From contig CANUEZ040000168.1 in assembly GCA_948099385.1 (NCBI GenBank), positions 9,830,001-9,894,000 on the forward strand: a DNA stretch of 64,000 nt, read 5' to 3'. The notes below the pieces were generated by a model that saw nothing but the letters and a program-made list of their open reading frames with translations, did not search any database and was not told where the DNA came from. The position numbers and the translations under genes are program-made. Source of the stretch: Fasciola hepatica. Lineage: Eukaryota > Platyhelminthes > Trematoda > Plagiorchiida > Fasciolidae. Shown here in pieces: positions 46,340 to 59,025 of the stretch. The number at the start of each line of letters is the position of its first letter. Positions within the stretch are counted from its first letter, which is position 1.

Positions 46340-48080
46340 ACTCAGATAGAGGTCTAACATTTTCTTGAAGATGGTTTTGTTTTGCCAGAGAACAATACCT
46401 TCCGGGACAACGTTCTACAAAGTAATAACCCCGCGGCTAAAAAAGTTAATTCGAAGTGAACTGCTTGGTCTCGGTTTAAAAACCTCTCTGCCCTGACCTC
46501 GGAGAGAAGAGGCTAGACGAACGCAGAAGAAGCAACCGTTTTGACCTGGTTCAAAAGGTGAAACGTCAAAAATGGATCACCTCCTGTGCGTCTCAAGTCA
46601 AGGGAAAAAGACTGAGAAGTGAATGGTGGACAGGATAAGATAGGCGGGGCAGGCCCCATACCGCTTTGATAAAAGCTCTGAACCCTTTCTAGGATCTCAC
46701 GGTCCCGGACAAGACCAGAGTGCACTATCCGACCACCGGAATTCAGCAGAGGACTGATAAACGCGCCGAAAATTATAGGAAAATCGTCCCTAGAGAGGAG
46801 CTGGAAGGACCTTCGAATAACATTTAGGACTCGAAGGGCAGAGTTGCTCGCAATTTGGTGAACACGGGAGAAGTACAAGTTACAGTCCAACCGGAAACCT
46901 AGAATCTTGCGTCGGCCAGGCCTAGGCAGTATAATTGCTCCTTCAGTGGAGAAAGTGTGACTAGTGTCTCTGCCGAAAGACATGCTCACGCATTTGTCAT
47001 CATAAACTGGGAGGTTCCAGTCCTTGGACCGGCGTTTTGTTTCATCGACGGCAGTTTGCAGGTTTTCAACGCTTGAACTCCAGAGGGTTACATCGTCTGT
47101 GTACATGGCAATGTTCGCAGGAAGGGCTGTAGGAACATCGTTTAAGCAGACCGAGAAAAGGAGAGGACCTAAGACCGACCCTTGGGGGCCCCAGTTGTTA
47201 CTGGGGAGAGTTGAGACAAAACATTCCCCACCTTAACCGCAAAGGCGCGGTCGGTAAGGAAGCTGCACGGAATGGCCAACATGAGGCCTGTAATCTCGTA
47301 TGCATGGGGGAAGTTGTCGAAGGCCTTAGCAAAGTCGATGGATACAACGTGTGAGAGCTTACTATCGTCGTAGGCTTTCGTCAGACTATCCACGACAGTG
47401 AGCATATTGGTGATGCATGACCTTCCACGAAGGAACCCATGTTGAAACGGGGAGAGGGTCCTATTTCTATGCAGCTGGAAAATAAACGCACTACTGAGAT
47501 TTCGCTCGAAAATTTTGCTGGAAATTCCAGTTAGACTTATGGGTCTGTAACAAGAAGCGAGGTGTTTAACGTACATGCGTGGAAATCCTCCCCAGCCGTT
47601 GTCATATACTTGTATTGTTGAAACTATGCTCCTTATTTTATTGGCCCTGGAACAAGTACAACAGTCATCAATCACTACACTTCAACACTTGTTTATATTT
47701 TGCTCACGTGAAGTGGCATAATTTCGATTCGAACTTGGACTGCCGTGACGGTGATATCTGACATTGGCATTTGTTGAACTCTGGTCCTCGTTGTTAGACG
47801 TTGTGGCCGTACAGTTGCGGTTTGCACATATATACATGCGTAGAACTTGTCAATCCAGTACCGTAGAAACTACGAACCAATCTTGTCCTGGTTTTGGGAT
47901 TCGTTTTGAATTGGCTACGCTTTGCTCACAGTCGGAATAACCGTTACAAGGTGTCCACTGCCCTCCTTGTAGACGGGTGCGGTGGTTGCTTTTTCCAGCG
48001 AGGGAGGAGCCGCTTGCTGGTCTGTGGAAGACGAATTCTGGGGACAAACAGCCCGTCAGCTAAGGAGACCATCTCTCTGA
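46340..48080 (-). pseudogene. RT of LINE 2
   Basis: 47169-47559 gives CYRPISLTGISSKIFERNL, QHGFLRGRSCITNMLTV and VVSIDFAKAFDNFPH. 46513-47106 carries the catalytic MYTDDVTLWSSS and a long C-terminal domain open over 197 codons. The end, near 46340-46500, reads FFSRGVITLWNVVPEG in another frame. The segment upstream of the solo LTR (47954-48040) carries TRLQGGQWTP and joins ASCYRPISL in register when the LTR is removed. Confidence 0.82.
47565..47948 (+). repeat. Solo LTR of a diverged BEL family
   Basis: 384 bp flanked by AGGTG on both sides (47560-47564 and 47949-47953), a 5-bp target duplication as in BEL elements. Starts TTTAACGTACATGCGTGGAA and ends AACCGTTACA. Compare TGTAACAG..GTCGTGGAAAATCC and the GGCTACGCATTGCTCAAACG end of the BEL LTRs here; the related end reads GGCTACGCTTTGCTCACAG. 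No internal sequence remains, as after LTR-LTR recombination. Confidence 0.85.
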
Positions 48081-48297
48081 GATTCTCTGCTATTACATCA
48101 GCAGAGTTACCAAGGTTAGCTGAGCTTAGCTAGGAGCTAATGAACGCACAGACTTGGCCAAAATTGGTCCTTTTGAAGGATCTCAAAATTTTGATTTCTT
48201 ACGGAAGAGGAGGCCATTTCACAATATAATCGAACCCAATGGGAATGTGACCACTTTTGCCGAGGGGCAGCAATTAGTGCACCAGCTCTACTTGGAA

Positions 48298-49000
48298 CTA
48301 TTCATTGGTGATGACCGGGCCTAGTAGGGACGGGGTATGTTCTGTGCGATATCTGGCCGGATCTTTTACGTTTTGCGCCCACGAGGTCTTGGGTACGAGG
48401 AGTGGGAGTAGTTTACCGGAGGTGATATCCGGGGCGTCATCTCTTTGCCAGTCGATACTGGGTGAGTTGAAGTCGCCAGTGACTAACAGATGGGTAAAGT
48501 CTCTGTAGCTTTTCAGGGAGCTTAATAAATCTGTAAGACCTAGGCTGGCAGCCGAATTGCATGCGGGAGGACGATAGACTACACCAAGCAGTAGGAAGTC
48601 TGTCTTAGAGAGTGTAAACACAGCTCACAAACATTCAGTACTTGAAAACGTGCAGTTTTTATTATAGTGGGAGGAGGGGTAGAGTTATGGTAGTATATGT
48701 TAACCCCCCCAGCTCCACCCCTGCCGGAGTCCTGCCTAACTATTACGTGTCTCAGAATGGATATTTTAGCCTCAAGTATATCAGGGTTGAGCCAGGTTTC
48801 TGTGAGAGCTATGATCTGGGGGCTCCCTACCCACTGCAAGCTTCCGAAGCCGCAAGGTCTTATCAGCACTCTAAGGTTATTGGTGAAAAAGCACCTGAGC
48901 ACATGCTCCGAAATTGCTGCAGAATCGCCAAAGGCAACTGATTTTGGGTTTAAAGAGGGATAAAATGGAAAGCTGGGGGTTGAAAGAAGTCCCAGGGGAG
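48298..49000 (-). pseudogene. Endonuclease of LINE 2
   Basis: 48579-48902 has IIALTETWLNPDI, and 48298-48621 has FLLLGVVYRPPAC, HLLVTGDFNSPSIDW and RTEHTPSLLGPVITNE, standard AP-like endonuclease motifs in two frames. The catalytic His block after this point is not clear. Confidence 0.82.
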
Positions 49001-50280
49001 ACGGGAGCTGAGAATATTGGGGGGACTAGAGGGTGAAAACCATTGCAATGATTGGTAAGCTATGAGGTCCAGTGACCCAGAAGGTATCATGCCAGGCGTA
49101 CGGTCTGCATACTTCGGTCTCCGAAGAGGATAGTCGGCTTTTATTGGCAAACCTACCTTTGGACCGCGTGATTCACTGCTCTCAGTCTTCTTGTTCTTGA
49201 TCCGAAATTCCATGAACGCACCAGGAACATTTTATGGTGTTTTAACCTCCTCGCTGCAGCAGAAACGGGTTGCATGTTTGTGTCCAAGCTCGAGTAAGGG
49301 TGGTTCCTGTCCGCTGTTGCAGCCTTAACAGCAATGTTGGGGTCTGGGATGCTTTCTGCAAGCGCTAGGCTTTTAGCAGCACTAGGTCTACTACTAAGGG
49401 TACTTTTATCGACGGGAGGCGGAGTGAGTAGGGAAGAATCGGATGACAAACGTGGAGCTCCATCCTCAATGCTGGTTACCTGGAGGGCAGGCGGAGCCTG
49501 AGCTTGAAATCGGATTTTTGTGGGGTCGCTGGTCTAGCCTTTTCACTGCTCAGCCTTAGGTGAATTGGCCTGTCGATGGATGCTCCCTTGAGCTCTTTTT
49601 CCCTCCTTCAGCTTTGAGGCTGAAGAAAAAACTGGTTCGGCTGCCTCTGTGGAGCCCACCCCAATCAAAATTCCGTGTCTACTTTTGGTGCTTTTGCTTA
49701 TCAGTCAAGTGGACCGACTTTCAAATTAGAGAGGGAGATTAAGGGGGTTAAACTCCTGGGTATAGGTGTCATGAGGGTGACGCGAGTTGAGAAAAAGATC
49801 CCGAATGGTGACTCTCCTGAATCATTACTCAAAATCTTGCAAGACCTAGGCCACATCAAGGATTTGCTGCCCAGATAATCTATGCACCTGTTTGGGCGCC
49901 CGGGATACGGGGAGGGATTTGATAACCAAGCTCTTCAGGCTGGCTAACTCATCCTTAAGGGTGAGGACAGTGGCCTTTGGCTCATCGAACTCTACAGTTC
50001 AGATCGGTTCGGATCAGATCACAGAATATGAAGGTTCGGCCAAAATGGCATCTAGTTTCTTGCATCCGAGGCTCAAGAGATCCTCAAGTGCTGCAGCAGA
50101 AAAACTAAAACAGCATTCTCTCCGGTGGTCACGACAATGCAGCAGGTTTTCAGTTGTCTGACCGACAATTTCCTCCTCCCAAAATCAAGAGTCCCGGTAG
50201 AAGTACAAGCGACCTCAGACCTCGCTGAACTGCGACATGCAGCACTACAAGTAGTCTCCTCCGGAGGTGGAACCTAGACG
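49001..50280 (-). pseudogene. ORF1 remnants of LINE 2
   Basis: 49153-49449 minus is a Ser/Pro-rich frame ending RSWNFGSRTRRLRAVNH. Around 49880-49990 the minus strand shows EPKATVLTLKDELASLKSLV, a leucine-spaced segment suggestive of a coiled coil. No finger was identified. Assignment rests on position upstream of the endonuclease. Confidence 0.5.
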
Positions 50281-51367
50281 CTCATAATCCTTGGTTCTCT
50301 CTCTGGGCTGCCTTGGTGGTGCGTGAGGGAGTGATACTAAAGCCCTTCGATCTTTCTACCTCGCTCACAGGCACGAATTGGGATGTGGCGTAAAATGTGG
50401 AAGACCAGAAAAAAAGAAAAAGAAAAGAGAAAAAAATTGATAATGATAAAGAAGAATAAAATAAAAATACGTGGATATAGAGGAATACGAGGACGAGTAG
50501 TTCAGCAACCTGGAAAATGGTCAGGAGTAGCAACCATACTGGCTTCAGTGAGAGTGAAAGTGTGCTAGCTTAATATGTCAGATATAGGACCCTTCATCGC
50601 ACCAGGGCTCCATCTGCAAAACGACACAAGACCGTTCCTGCTACATATTCAGCTCGATTCCAAAACAGGTTGGGGTCCATTTGTGCGATGGGTGATGGGT
50701 GACGTGTTCGTCATGATTCCTGGTGGCTGGGAAGCAGACCTCTGCATCCCTGGCCCAGGAGCTCACCCCACATTTTTCCGACCTCCGATTTTTAGGCTTT
50801 TAGGCTCCCCCAGTTTCCTCCGGGACTCATTTAAAACAACAAGGTTTTGGTAGTCTAGTGTCGTGCCCGATTTTTCTGTCGGATTCCGCGGTCGAGACTT
50901 GGAGCCTCTCTCTATCATGTTACACACTGACAGCAATTTGCTAGGGATGGGGCCAACGGGAGAGCATAAAACGCCAGCCCTTGTTTTTTGATTTTGTAGG
51001 AACCTTCAGCCAGGCCGAGGAAAAATGCTCTATTATAGTGACCATTTTGGTTAAGACAATAGGGGTAGAGTTTAGCTGCCTTGGGTTTAAATTAATAGCA
51101 GTGTCTCCTCATACTGTCTTGCCTAACATGCCAAAGCGATTGGGCTGCGTAAGCCACCATAGGCGTTTCAGTCCATAGTGAAGTCGTGTGTGTGTGACGA
51201 TAGGTATACTCAATTTTGCCTGGCTAGCTTACGAAACTGGGTTTCAATTTATCCTTGTAGGTTAGCGGGAGGAGTTGAGTTCACCATCATCAGCAGGCGA
51301 GCGTCACTGCACGTCCCAGACCCTTGGTCTCCTGGTGAAGCCCTCTCTGTTGTGCATATTTGGGGCT
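50281..51367. other. Unassigned, with A-rich tract
   Basis: 50405-50470 is very A-rich on plus and may be the tail of a retroposed copy. A 92-codon plus frame (50575-50853) has no recognisable domain. The rest up to the Gypsy fragment shows nothing supportable. Confidence 0.4.
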
Positions 51368-53438
51368 AGGTAACTTTTATCGTCGTTTCATACCTCATGC
51401 TGCTGAACGTTCACTTCCAATAACTGACCTACTTTGTGGCAATCCACATAAGTTGTCGCTTACGGATGCCGCACGAGTAGCTTTCTCGAAGATTAAAGTG
51501 ACATTAGCTCAGAGCACGCTCCTCATGCACCCAGTTTCGTCCGCCACACTAAGCATAGCGGCGGATGCATCCGACTTTGCCATCGGAGCGGTCCTGCAAC
51601 AGTCTGTTTCTGGGATATGGCAGCCATTAGAGTTTTCCTCTCGACGCCTCAGTCCCACGGAAACGAAATATAGTGCTTTTGGTCGCTAATTGCTGGATGC
51701 ATAAAATGCCGTTAAACACTTCTGCCGTGCAGTCGAGGGTCGATATTTCATCCTCTTTACCGACCATAAGCCTTTGACGTATGCACTGCATACTAAGTCT
51801 GATCGTTACTCTCCACAAGAAGTCAGACATTTAGACTATATTTCACGGTTCACGACTGACCTACGACACGTTAAAGGTGAGTCGAACTGCGTTGCAGATG
51901 CTTTGTCGCGTATTCCGCTTAATGCCATTAAATCTCCGGTTTTAGACATCCCTGCCATGGCTGCAGCACAGGCACAGAATTCTTCATGTATGGAAGCAGC
52001 TCAGTCATCGTCGCTACAGTGTCAGTCCGTACCTCTAGCCACCAGTGCTGGGACTATACTCTGCGACATGTCTACTGGTATACCTCGACCAGTTGTACCC
52101 TCTGCATATCGACGTCTCGTGTTCGATACCCTTCATGGACTCTCACATCCAGGCATCGCAGCCAGTCTCCGATTAGTAGCTGCACGATACGTCTGGCCGT
52201 CCATGAATAAAGATGTTCGTATGTGGGCAAAACAGTGTTTACAATGTCAACGATCTAAAGTGCATAGGCACGTAGCTTCGCCTATCGGTACTTTTGCTAC
52301 GCCTGATGCTCGCTTCGATCATATCCACGTAGACATTGTGGGTCCATTGACCCCATCACACGGGTATACCTATTTACTAACGTGCATCGATAGATTTACG
52401 AGGTGGCCCGAGGCTATTCCCATCTCTTTCGTCACGGCCGAATCAGTGGCTCGACATCTGATAGAACGATGGATAGCTTCATATGGTTGTCCTTCCACAA
52501 TCACTACCGATCGAGGGCAACAATTTGAGTCCGATCTATTCTCTTCATTAACTCACATGCTGGGTACGGAACGCATTCGCACGACTGCGTACCATCCGGC
52601 ATCGAATGGTTTAGTCGAACGTTTTCATCGCCAACTCAAAGCGGCTCTTAGAGCACACGAGAGCCCCGACTGGTACGAAACGTTACCGCTAGTTCTGCTT
52701 GGTATCAGGACTTGCATAAAGGCAGATATCCAATGTTCCGCCGCAGGACTTGTCTACGGCACGACATTACGACTGCCTGGGGAATTCTTTACGCCACGGA
52801 GTACAGATTCACTTGCCGTACAGACTTACCTTCACCGTTTGTCTACGTACATGCAAAATCTCGCTCCGGCGCAGACTCGAATACAGCGACGACAGGTTTT
52901 TGTTCCGACCGAACTCGAAACTTGTTCGCATGTATTGATTCGTGTTGATTCGGTACGGAAACCATTACAACAGCCTTGCAAAGGTCCATTTCGCGTGATT
53001 TCTCGTCACGATAAGACCTTTAAGGTTGATCGACATGGTCGCGTCGATACCGTTAGCATCGATCGTCTCAAAGCCGCGTACGTTGATAATAGCGTGTCGT
53101 CCGCTGACATGAGATTCGATGTTAAGCCTGCACTACCTGTTGACGACACTTTCGTTTCACGTCAAGGTCTGCAGTTAGCGTCGCTTGCTACGACTTCGAA
53201 TGAGGCTATCGTCTCACGTTCAAGTCAGCAGTCCGTTGGCCCTGCTACGTCCTCGAATGAGAATACTGTCTCACTTTCAAGTCAGCAGAGCACGCCTACG
53301 CACCCGTCCGTGAAGGAGGCTCACGTTCCGGTCGGAAGATCGTTTGCCCAGCACGTTTTGGCGACCAGGTCAAACACGATCTTAGTCATTGCACTTCGCA
53401 GTAATAACTTTCGTGTTTATCGTTTCGACACGATTTAA
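51368..53438 (+). mobile_element. Third CsRn1-type Gypsy element, 3' part only
   Basis: Starts abruptly in the RT thumb (NFYRRFIPHAAE, about 51368) and runs to the end of pol at 53438. Gag, protease and most of RT are absent. The integrase resembles that of the nested element but is clearly a different copy. No flanking LTR pair could be identified. Confidence 0.85.
51368..53438 (+). pseudogene. Truncated Pol: RNase H and integrase
   Basis: 51360-51689 carries LSIAADASDFAIGAVLQQ of RNase H and ends at a TAA near 51688. 51774-53438 is open over 554 codons: the end of RNase H (YISRFTTDLRHVKG, VADALSR); integrase zinc region (HGLSHPGIAASLRL, CLQCQRSKVHRH); D-D-E motifs HIHVDIVGPLTPSHG, TTDRGQQFESDLF and [18 protein letters not shown]; then the C-terminal domain ([17 protein letters not shown]) and a Ser/Thr-rich tail. 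The integrase half looks intact, but the element lacks its 5' half. Confidence 0.9.
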
Positions 53439-54339
53439 CATACCTCATTAGTTATTACTGTATTCTAGTCAAGTCCATTGCGGTTGCTACACCAGTTTTT
53501 CGTTTCTTTTCGTTTCATGGAACCTCGCCATATGGTGCGCTTCGCTGGTCCCACGAAATCTGGAGAATTTTGGCACCAACGTTTGCATTCTGGATCGGCC
53601 TTGTCGTTCTCGTTCCTGGCAATTTACGAACCTATCGATTTGGCTTCCGGATATCATATTGGTTAACGGTTACCCGACGCTGGACGTTATTGGAGTGGCG
53701 CCCCCGGGTGACGATTCACGCAACAGATGTCATTGGCAACGAATCTGGTTTACGCTCGACAATCATCCTCCGGTTCCCGCATACCACGGATTCTGCCCGT
53801 CAGCATCCTTCAGCACAGCTACATTCATGTATTTTGCATGCATTCACGTGTACGAATACCGTTTGTATGCCTTTTCCTCCTTGCCATTTTTCGAAAGCTT
53901 GTTGCGCTTTCTAGCGTTGGGGCTGCTGTAGTGACCTCGATCGTTTTAAGAAAATGACTGTTTTCTGGACACCATTTCGGATCTATTTTCTCCACGATCT
54001 TTTCTGACGTTTGGCATCGACCTCATAGTGTTCTCCGGTTGCGTACGTTTTACTGGATTGAATTTTCGGAGGTTTCCGTTGACCCCGTTTTAAATCACCT
54101 TCACTTTCGGCCGTTTGCCGATTGTACACGTTCGCGGTTCGCTTTCTGCATAGCCGTTGCGTTTCGCTTTCCGTTCGGTGCTTCTCTCGTATCGAGACTG
54201 TTTCGGTGCCACGATATGTAGAATACGCCTCGCATCTGTGAACCGACTTGTGTCTTCTCTATTCGTCCGATAGACGGGATATCGTTGGTATTTCGCTGCT
54301 AGACCCAATAGGAGACGCGTTCACCGGCGGCTCTAGAAA
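53439..54339 (+). other. Sequence downstream of Gypsy element 3 (possible 3' UTR/LTR)
   Basis: No coding motif. By position it should include the 3' UTR and perhaps a 3' LTR, but no second copy lies in the window, so the LTR cannot be delimited. Confidence 0.4.
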
Positions 54340-57300
54340 GTCTTCTAAAGTGTCATGAGATGGGCTGCCATTCCACACTAGGTCCCTAAAGGGGATGTCC
54401 CAATAGGAATCTAACTTTTTTTGAAATCGGCGACCTCTTGGGTCTCCACTACCGAGGTCGGAAGTTTAGTTCATCGGTTTACTACTCGCTGGAAGAGGAA
54501 ACTCCCTAACTACCGTATTACAACAGGGTTTCACGAGCTTCAGCACGTGTCCTCTGAGTCTATCATCTCTGCTTCTTGGGAGCAACTGAAGTCCTCCCAA
54601 GTCCGAGAAGATCTTCGTAATCCTGAAAGCTTCAGTGAGATTCCCCTCGTTCTCCTTCGTTCCAGAGGAAATGGCTACAGTTCTCCGAGCTTCTCTTTAC
54701 GGGACCCGCTTCAAAGTTCAATGAGCATTCTCGTGAGTCTCGTTTGCACACTTTCAAGTAGTTCCCTGTGCCGAACAGGATTCGCATACTTAGCTTAAAC
54801 GGCATCCTACAGGAGCGGCTTTAAGTGCGTTGTATAGAACGGTAACAGTGCCGACGGCCTTCACAGAGCAAGGGTTCTCCTTAAATGTGAGAAGGCATTA
54901 CTACCTCTGCGAATTCCAAACATTGCCTCTGGGTTTTCAAATAGGCCGCCACAAAGGCCTCTAGATCTTTGACGGTATTAACTTTTCCGGAACCCCCCCT
55001 CTTGTATCTTCGTCCCCAAGTTCCCTCGGGCTGACCTGAGGGTAGTTCCCGGCGAGTTACCTGCATTTGGTGGTGTTGAGTGGGAGCTCCGGCTCTGTGC
55101 ACCACCGGTACACCCTATCAAGTCCGCCCTGCAGGGCGCTTTCCCCAGGCTGTTTCACTATCCTAATGTCACGGCAAAAGTAAAACGTTAGTAATCCGGC
55201 TCCAGAGCTGGTTCGTTCATATGGAACAGAAACAGCATTAGCCCAAGCATCGACCTTTTTGGGACTCCACTGGCAAACTTACTCATACTTGACCCGTGAC
55301 CCTTCTCCTATATATAGGATCTCCTTCCTCTGATAAACTCAGCTATCCCTCCATCCAACAGTGGATCGGTTCCACGAGCCCGAAGCTTGTGCACTGGCAG
55401 CGTGATTCTAAAGCCCTCCTGAGGTCTAAGTAACAGACCTCCGCTTTTTCGCCGTCGTCACTTCTCTTCGTAGCTTCATTCAGGAAGCAGTCAGGATTCG
55501 TCGAGCACAAATGCCTCTTCATGAAGCCGTGCTAGCACATACTTGTCACTTCACTGCTTTATGGGAAAGCAGCTATCGGGTTCCGTAGAATCCTTTTCTG
55601 GACCTTTAAATCCGCAGATGCCGGGCTTACTGGTCTGTAGATGGAAGCTTTTTCGGTACTCCCACCCTTGTGGGTTGGCGCCATCTGCTCCACCTTCCAG
55701 CTTCTTGGTAGTTGGCGCTCCATCAGAGACTGGTTGAATAGCTGTGATACAGGTTCGGCCAGTAGGTTGGCTAATGGCTTCAACAGGGCTGGAAACATCT
55801 TACTTCGGCCTGCAGCCTTACGTAGTCCTGGTCCTGCTAGCCCTCGTTGCAACGGCAGATTGAGGACGGGCCCCACGAAGACACCGCCATTTCATGTTTC
55901 CTTGGCATCACTCGTTCATTTATACTATTGGCTTATTTTTATGTACTGTATGTTTTCAGGAACCGAAGTTTGTTTTTTCGCTTCCAGCGAGCTACTCTGT
56001 CATATCATATTCTGGACCTGCGTGAAGCACGTGCTCGCACGCCGCAATTAGGTTTTCGTTTTTTGGGTCCTTGTGATCGCATAATTGAGTTTTGTATTTG
56101 TTTCATGCCGTTATTCATTTGATAATCTAGTATGGTAGAATCTCACGGACAATCGCGTTCTGATTCCGGGATCCGTTTTGAATTTTGCTAAGTATTGCCC
56201 AAAGGGGTTTTACGCACCTCTTCCTCAGTATGGACGGGTGGCATTCCTGTTCCGCTGAATAGAGCGAGACAACTTGTGTTCGTAATATCACCTTGGCTAA
56301 GCACTCCCCAAAGTAGTAAGGCAATTAATCTTCCTTGCCTTTATCCGTTCCATTGGTTTTGCCTCTCGATTCACTCACTTCGCCGATTGCAACCCGTAGG
56401 ATTGACTTTGACTGGGCTGCCTTTCATCCCCAGAACAGGCCCCTCTTTTTCAGGTGTCTGCATTCCAGTTGGGTTCTCAAAGCCTTTCAACGATCAGTCA
56501 CATATCCCAGTAGTCTCCTGTGACCCTCCTCCCCTAAACCTGTTTCAGGCTTTTTTTTAGCCTGTGCTTTTTGCGCCCTGGACTTCCACCGTGAGAGCAA
56601 GCCCTTTCGTTTAATCCTCACTAAAGGTGTAAAAGCATCCACAAGTGTCTTCGTGCTCCCACTGATGTGATTCCTCTTCTCCTCCACTTTGCCTTGAGCG
56701 ACCCCCCCCCAATTCAATTCCGCCGCAGCATCCACTAGAGCTAGGGCCTTTAGCGCGCCAAGCTTACGGCGGCATTTGTCCGGCGGTGAGCTTCCACTTT
56801 TAACCAGCCCGAGGTTCACGACCACGTGATAGCTCTTCCCCAGTGGCGGTGTGATGACTACTGGACCTTAGTCTCTTCATACCTCGCCATTACTAAATCG
56901 AATATCGCGGAGTCCTGGTTTACCTTCAGCGCATTTTCTGCTGCAGGTTTGGATGGTCGCCTTCCCCTGTAGAACTTGCAGAAGTGCATCTCTGAGAGAC
57001 TCCGGTGGTGCATCCACAAGTCCCGATCCATTTCTGGGGCACTGAAGCATCCATGATGGGAGCCGCTTCACCTATGTCGACTGTGAAAATTACCACCAGC
57101 TTTTCAGTATACCCTACCCTGGTAGAGGATGTGCCTCAGTGAATTCAAAGGAGAGTCATAAGACCTTTTTGCTTTCCAATGATACAGCTTGTAAATTGCA
57201 CGTTTGATGACCCCATTTCTATTCCTTCCTGCTGGCGCAAGCGCTCGGCTACCGGCAACAGCACTTCACCACTTAACCCGCCATCGTCCCTACCCTCCCG

Positions 57301-57510
57301 GTACCGCACGAATCTCCCCTCAAGCAAGCCAGAGCGACGACATACTGTGGTGTCAACCACCTCTCGGTAGGAGCAGCGACCTGTGCAGCGCCTAATGTGG
57401 CTGCTAATTCGTCCCAGTTGCTCACTTCCGTCCAGGACGAAATAGATCAATACCAACCGTGCTTCAAAACCCCTGTACTGTCGGCGAGCTTCCTCGGCGC
57501 TCAGCAATGC
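54340..57510 (-). mobile_element. CR1-like LINE 3, heavily decayed, split by an LTR remnant
   Basis: Minus-strand fragments in order: a possible 5' region (57790-56500, weak); RT entry with MERQLPRSWKVEQMAPTHKGG and ASIYRPVS (55559-55750); YLDLRRALESR (about 55415); LDRVYRWCTEPELPLNTTKC (about 55080); and a C-terminus with RGHVLKLVKP and VADFKK (54420-54560). Stops and shifts occur every few hundred bases. Confidence 0.65.
55848..56213 (+). repeat. BEL-type LTR remnant (solo, diverged)
   Basis: Shares with the BEL LTRs a CATCACTC..ATTTATACTATTG block, CTGGACCTGCGTGA.GCACGTGCT, ATAATCTAGTAT.GTAGAAT and TCCGGGATCCGTTTTGAATTT. Ends are approximate (TGCAACGG to TTTTACG). No internal sequence and no clear target duplication. 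Confidence 0.7.
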
Positions 57511-57838
57511 TCGTTGAATGGTTGGTCTGAAGTGCAGAACTTGCGAGGCAGTACCGCATTCATAGACATAATTTTATTGGCAAAAATACCAGGAGTTCTT
57601 GACCCACCCTCGGTTCACATAGCTAGTTCTGAAAACGCCGCTTTCCAGAGTGTATTTATGGCCTTCCCGGGGGTTGGAACACTGTTGCGTCTAGTAGTAT
57701 TCTCTGACACTCCATTCAGCTCAGGTACAACCTTATCTGTGAAACATTTGCCCGTGTATCCAACCCTGAGCGTGCCATTTTTGGCTTAGCTCTATGTCCC
57801 CCAGTGCCGCATTCTGGACTTGACGGCTGGAAGCCTGA

Positions 57839-58450
57839 GTGTCCAGATTCTTCCACCGGTGCGCCTCCTGGGCCCCCGGTGCTTCCAGGATCGGAAGAGA
57901 CGAGCCCTCTTTATTACCTAGGGATCCCAGCTGGATGAGGAGTCGCAATATTCTCATAGTGAACCATGTGGAACCGACCATTCAGGAATCAAAAACAAGG
58001 CTGTGGGATATGCTAGGGCAAGCGGGCATTATTTAAATGGTGTATAGAAGCAACCACGACCGGGAATGCAAACAGTATAAGTGAGACCAATGCTGGTTGA
58101 GTTCGCAAACCCGGACATCAGGGACCAGCTGCTAGCAACAGCGGTTGAAGTGTTCCACCGCAGAGTGGGAAGATACCTCATCCTGTCTGATGCTACAACA
58201 ATCGGCGTAACAGCACGAGGAAATGCCGAACTGTGAGGAAAGACAGTAAAGCCACAGCCTCAGCAAGTAGATTAGCGGGAACAACCTCACCAATAAAAAC
58301 TTATAACAGGCCCGGTACACCATAGAAATACAGAAAAGCAGTGGTTGTAATCAAAGACCTACCAAAAGAAGAGTCGTGGGAGACGTCAGCCGAAGGAGGA
58401 AGTGGTTTTAATTTACCTACCATAAGAATTTCCGTTGGCCGAAAACGGAA
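57839..58450 (+). pseudogene. CR1-like LINE ORF1 fragment (plus strand)
   Basis: Plus-strand reading gives RSRNILIVNHVEPTIQESK and TRLWDMLGQAGI, then RPMLVEFANPDIRDQLLATA and FHRRVGRYLILSD. These parallel the ORF1 at 34551-35620 (SSRLLILNQEE, VYDILRNAGV, RPILLEFADEATRDRLLAR, TRGRYQIVPD). Oriented opposite to the other LINEs here. Stops near 58034 and 58229. Confidence 0.65.
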
Positions 58451-58644
58451 GTTGATGCTGTAGCGCTGTAAGAATCGTATTCAACCGGCCAGTCGTACAT
58501 AATGAAATAGTCGGGACTCGGACTACGCATACTGGAGGAAAGAAAAGACCAGACTAGAACAGCTAGAATGTATTCTGTTACGCCTGGTTGGCTGTCACTC
58601 GTTTATATACAAAATATGCATGCAGCTATTGGAAGATAATATGC

Positions 58645-59025
58645 TGTAACGTACGTGTGTGGAAATCCTCCCCAGCCGTTGTCACATACTTTAATTGTTG
58701 AGACTATGCTCTTCATCTTATTGACCCTCGAACAAGTAAAGCACGAATCAACCACTACATTTGGACATTCGTCTATACCTTGCTCATGTACAGTGGCATA
58801 TTCTTGGCTCGAACTCGGACTGCCGTGACGGTGATACCTGACAATAACCTTTGTTGAACTCCAGTCCTCGTTGCCGAACATTGTGGTCGGGCAGTTGCGG
58901 TTTGTGTATAATTTTTGTGTACAATTTGTTAATCCAGTACCGCAGAATAAGCGAATTACTCTTGTTCTGACTTTGGAATCCATCGATTGGGGTTCGCCTT
59001 GCTCACGATCGGAATAACCGTTGCA
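58645..59025 (+). repeat. Solo LTR of the diverged BEL family, second copy
   Basis: Homologous along its length to 47565-47948. Starts TGTAACGTACGTGTGTGGAA and ends AACCGTTGCA. No matching 5-bp duplication was found, so one flank may be deleted. Confidence 0.75.

Larger units (their letters stand above)
46080..50280 (-). mobile_element. Jockey/CR1-like LINE 2, decayed, with solo LTR inside
   Basis: A minus-strand LINE with ORF1 remnants (about 50280-49000), endonuclease (about 48900-48298), RT (48080-46513) and RT C-terminus (about 46500-46340). It is interrupted at 47565-47948 by a solo BEL-type LTR. Confidence 0.78.

Noticed and set aside
50575..50853. 92-codon plus-strand frame as a host gene
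   Set aside because: No motif, no splice or family support, and it lies near LINE remnants.
58645..59025. 5-bp target duplication around the second solo LTR
   Set aside because: Flanks (TATGC and ATTAT) do not match.
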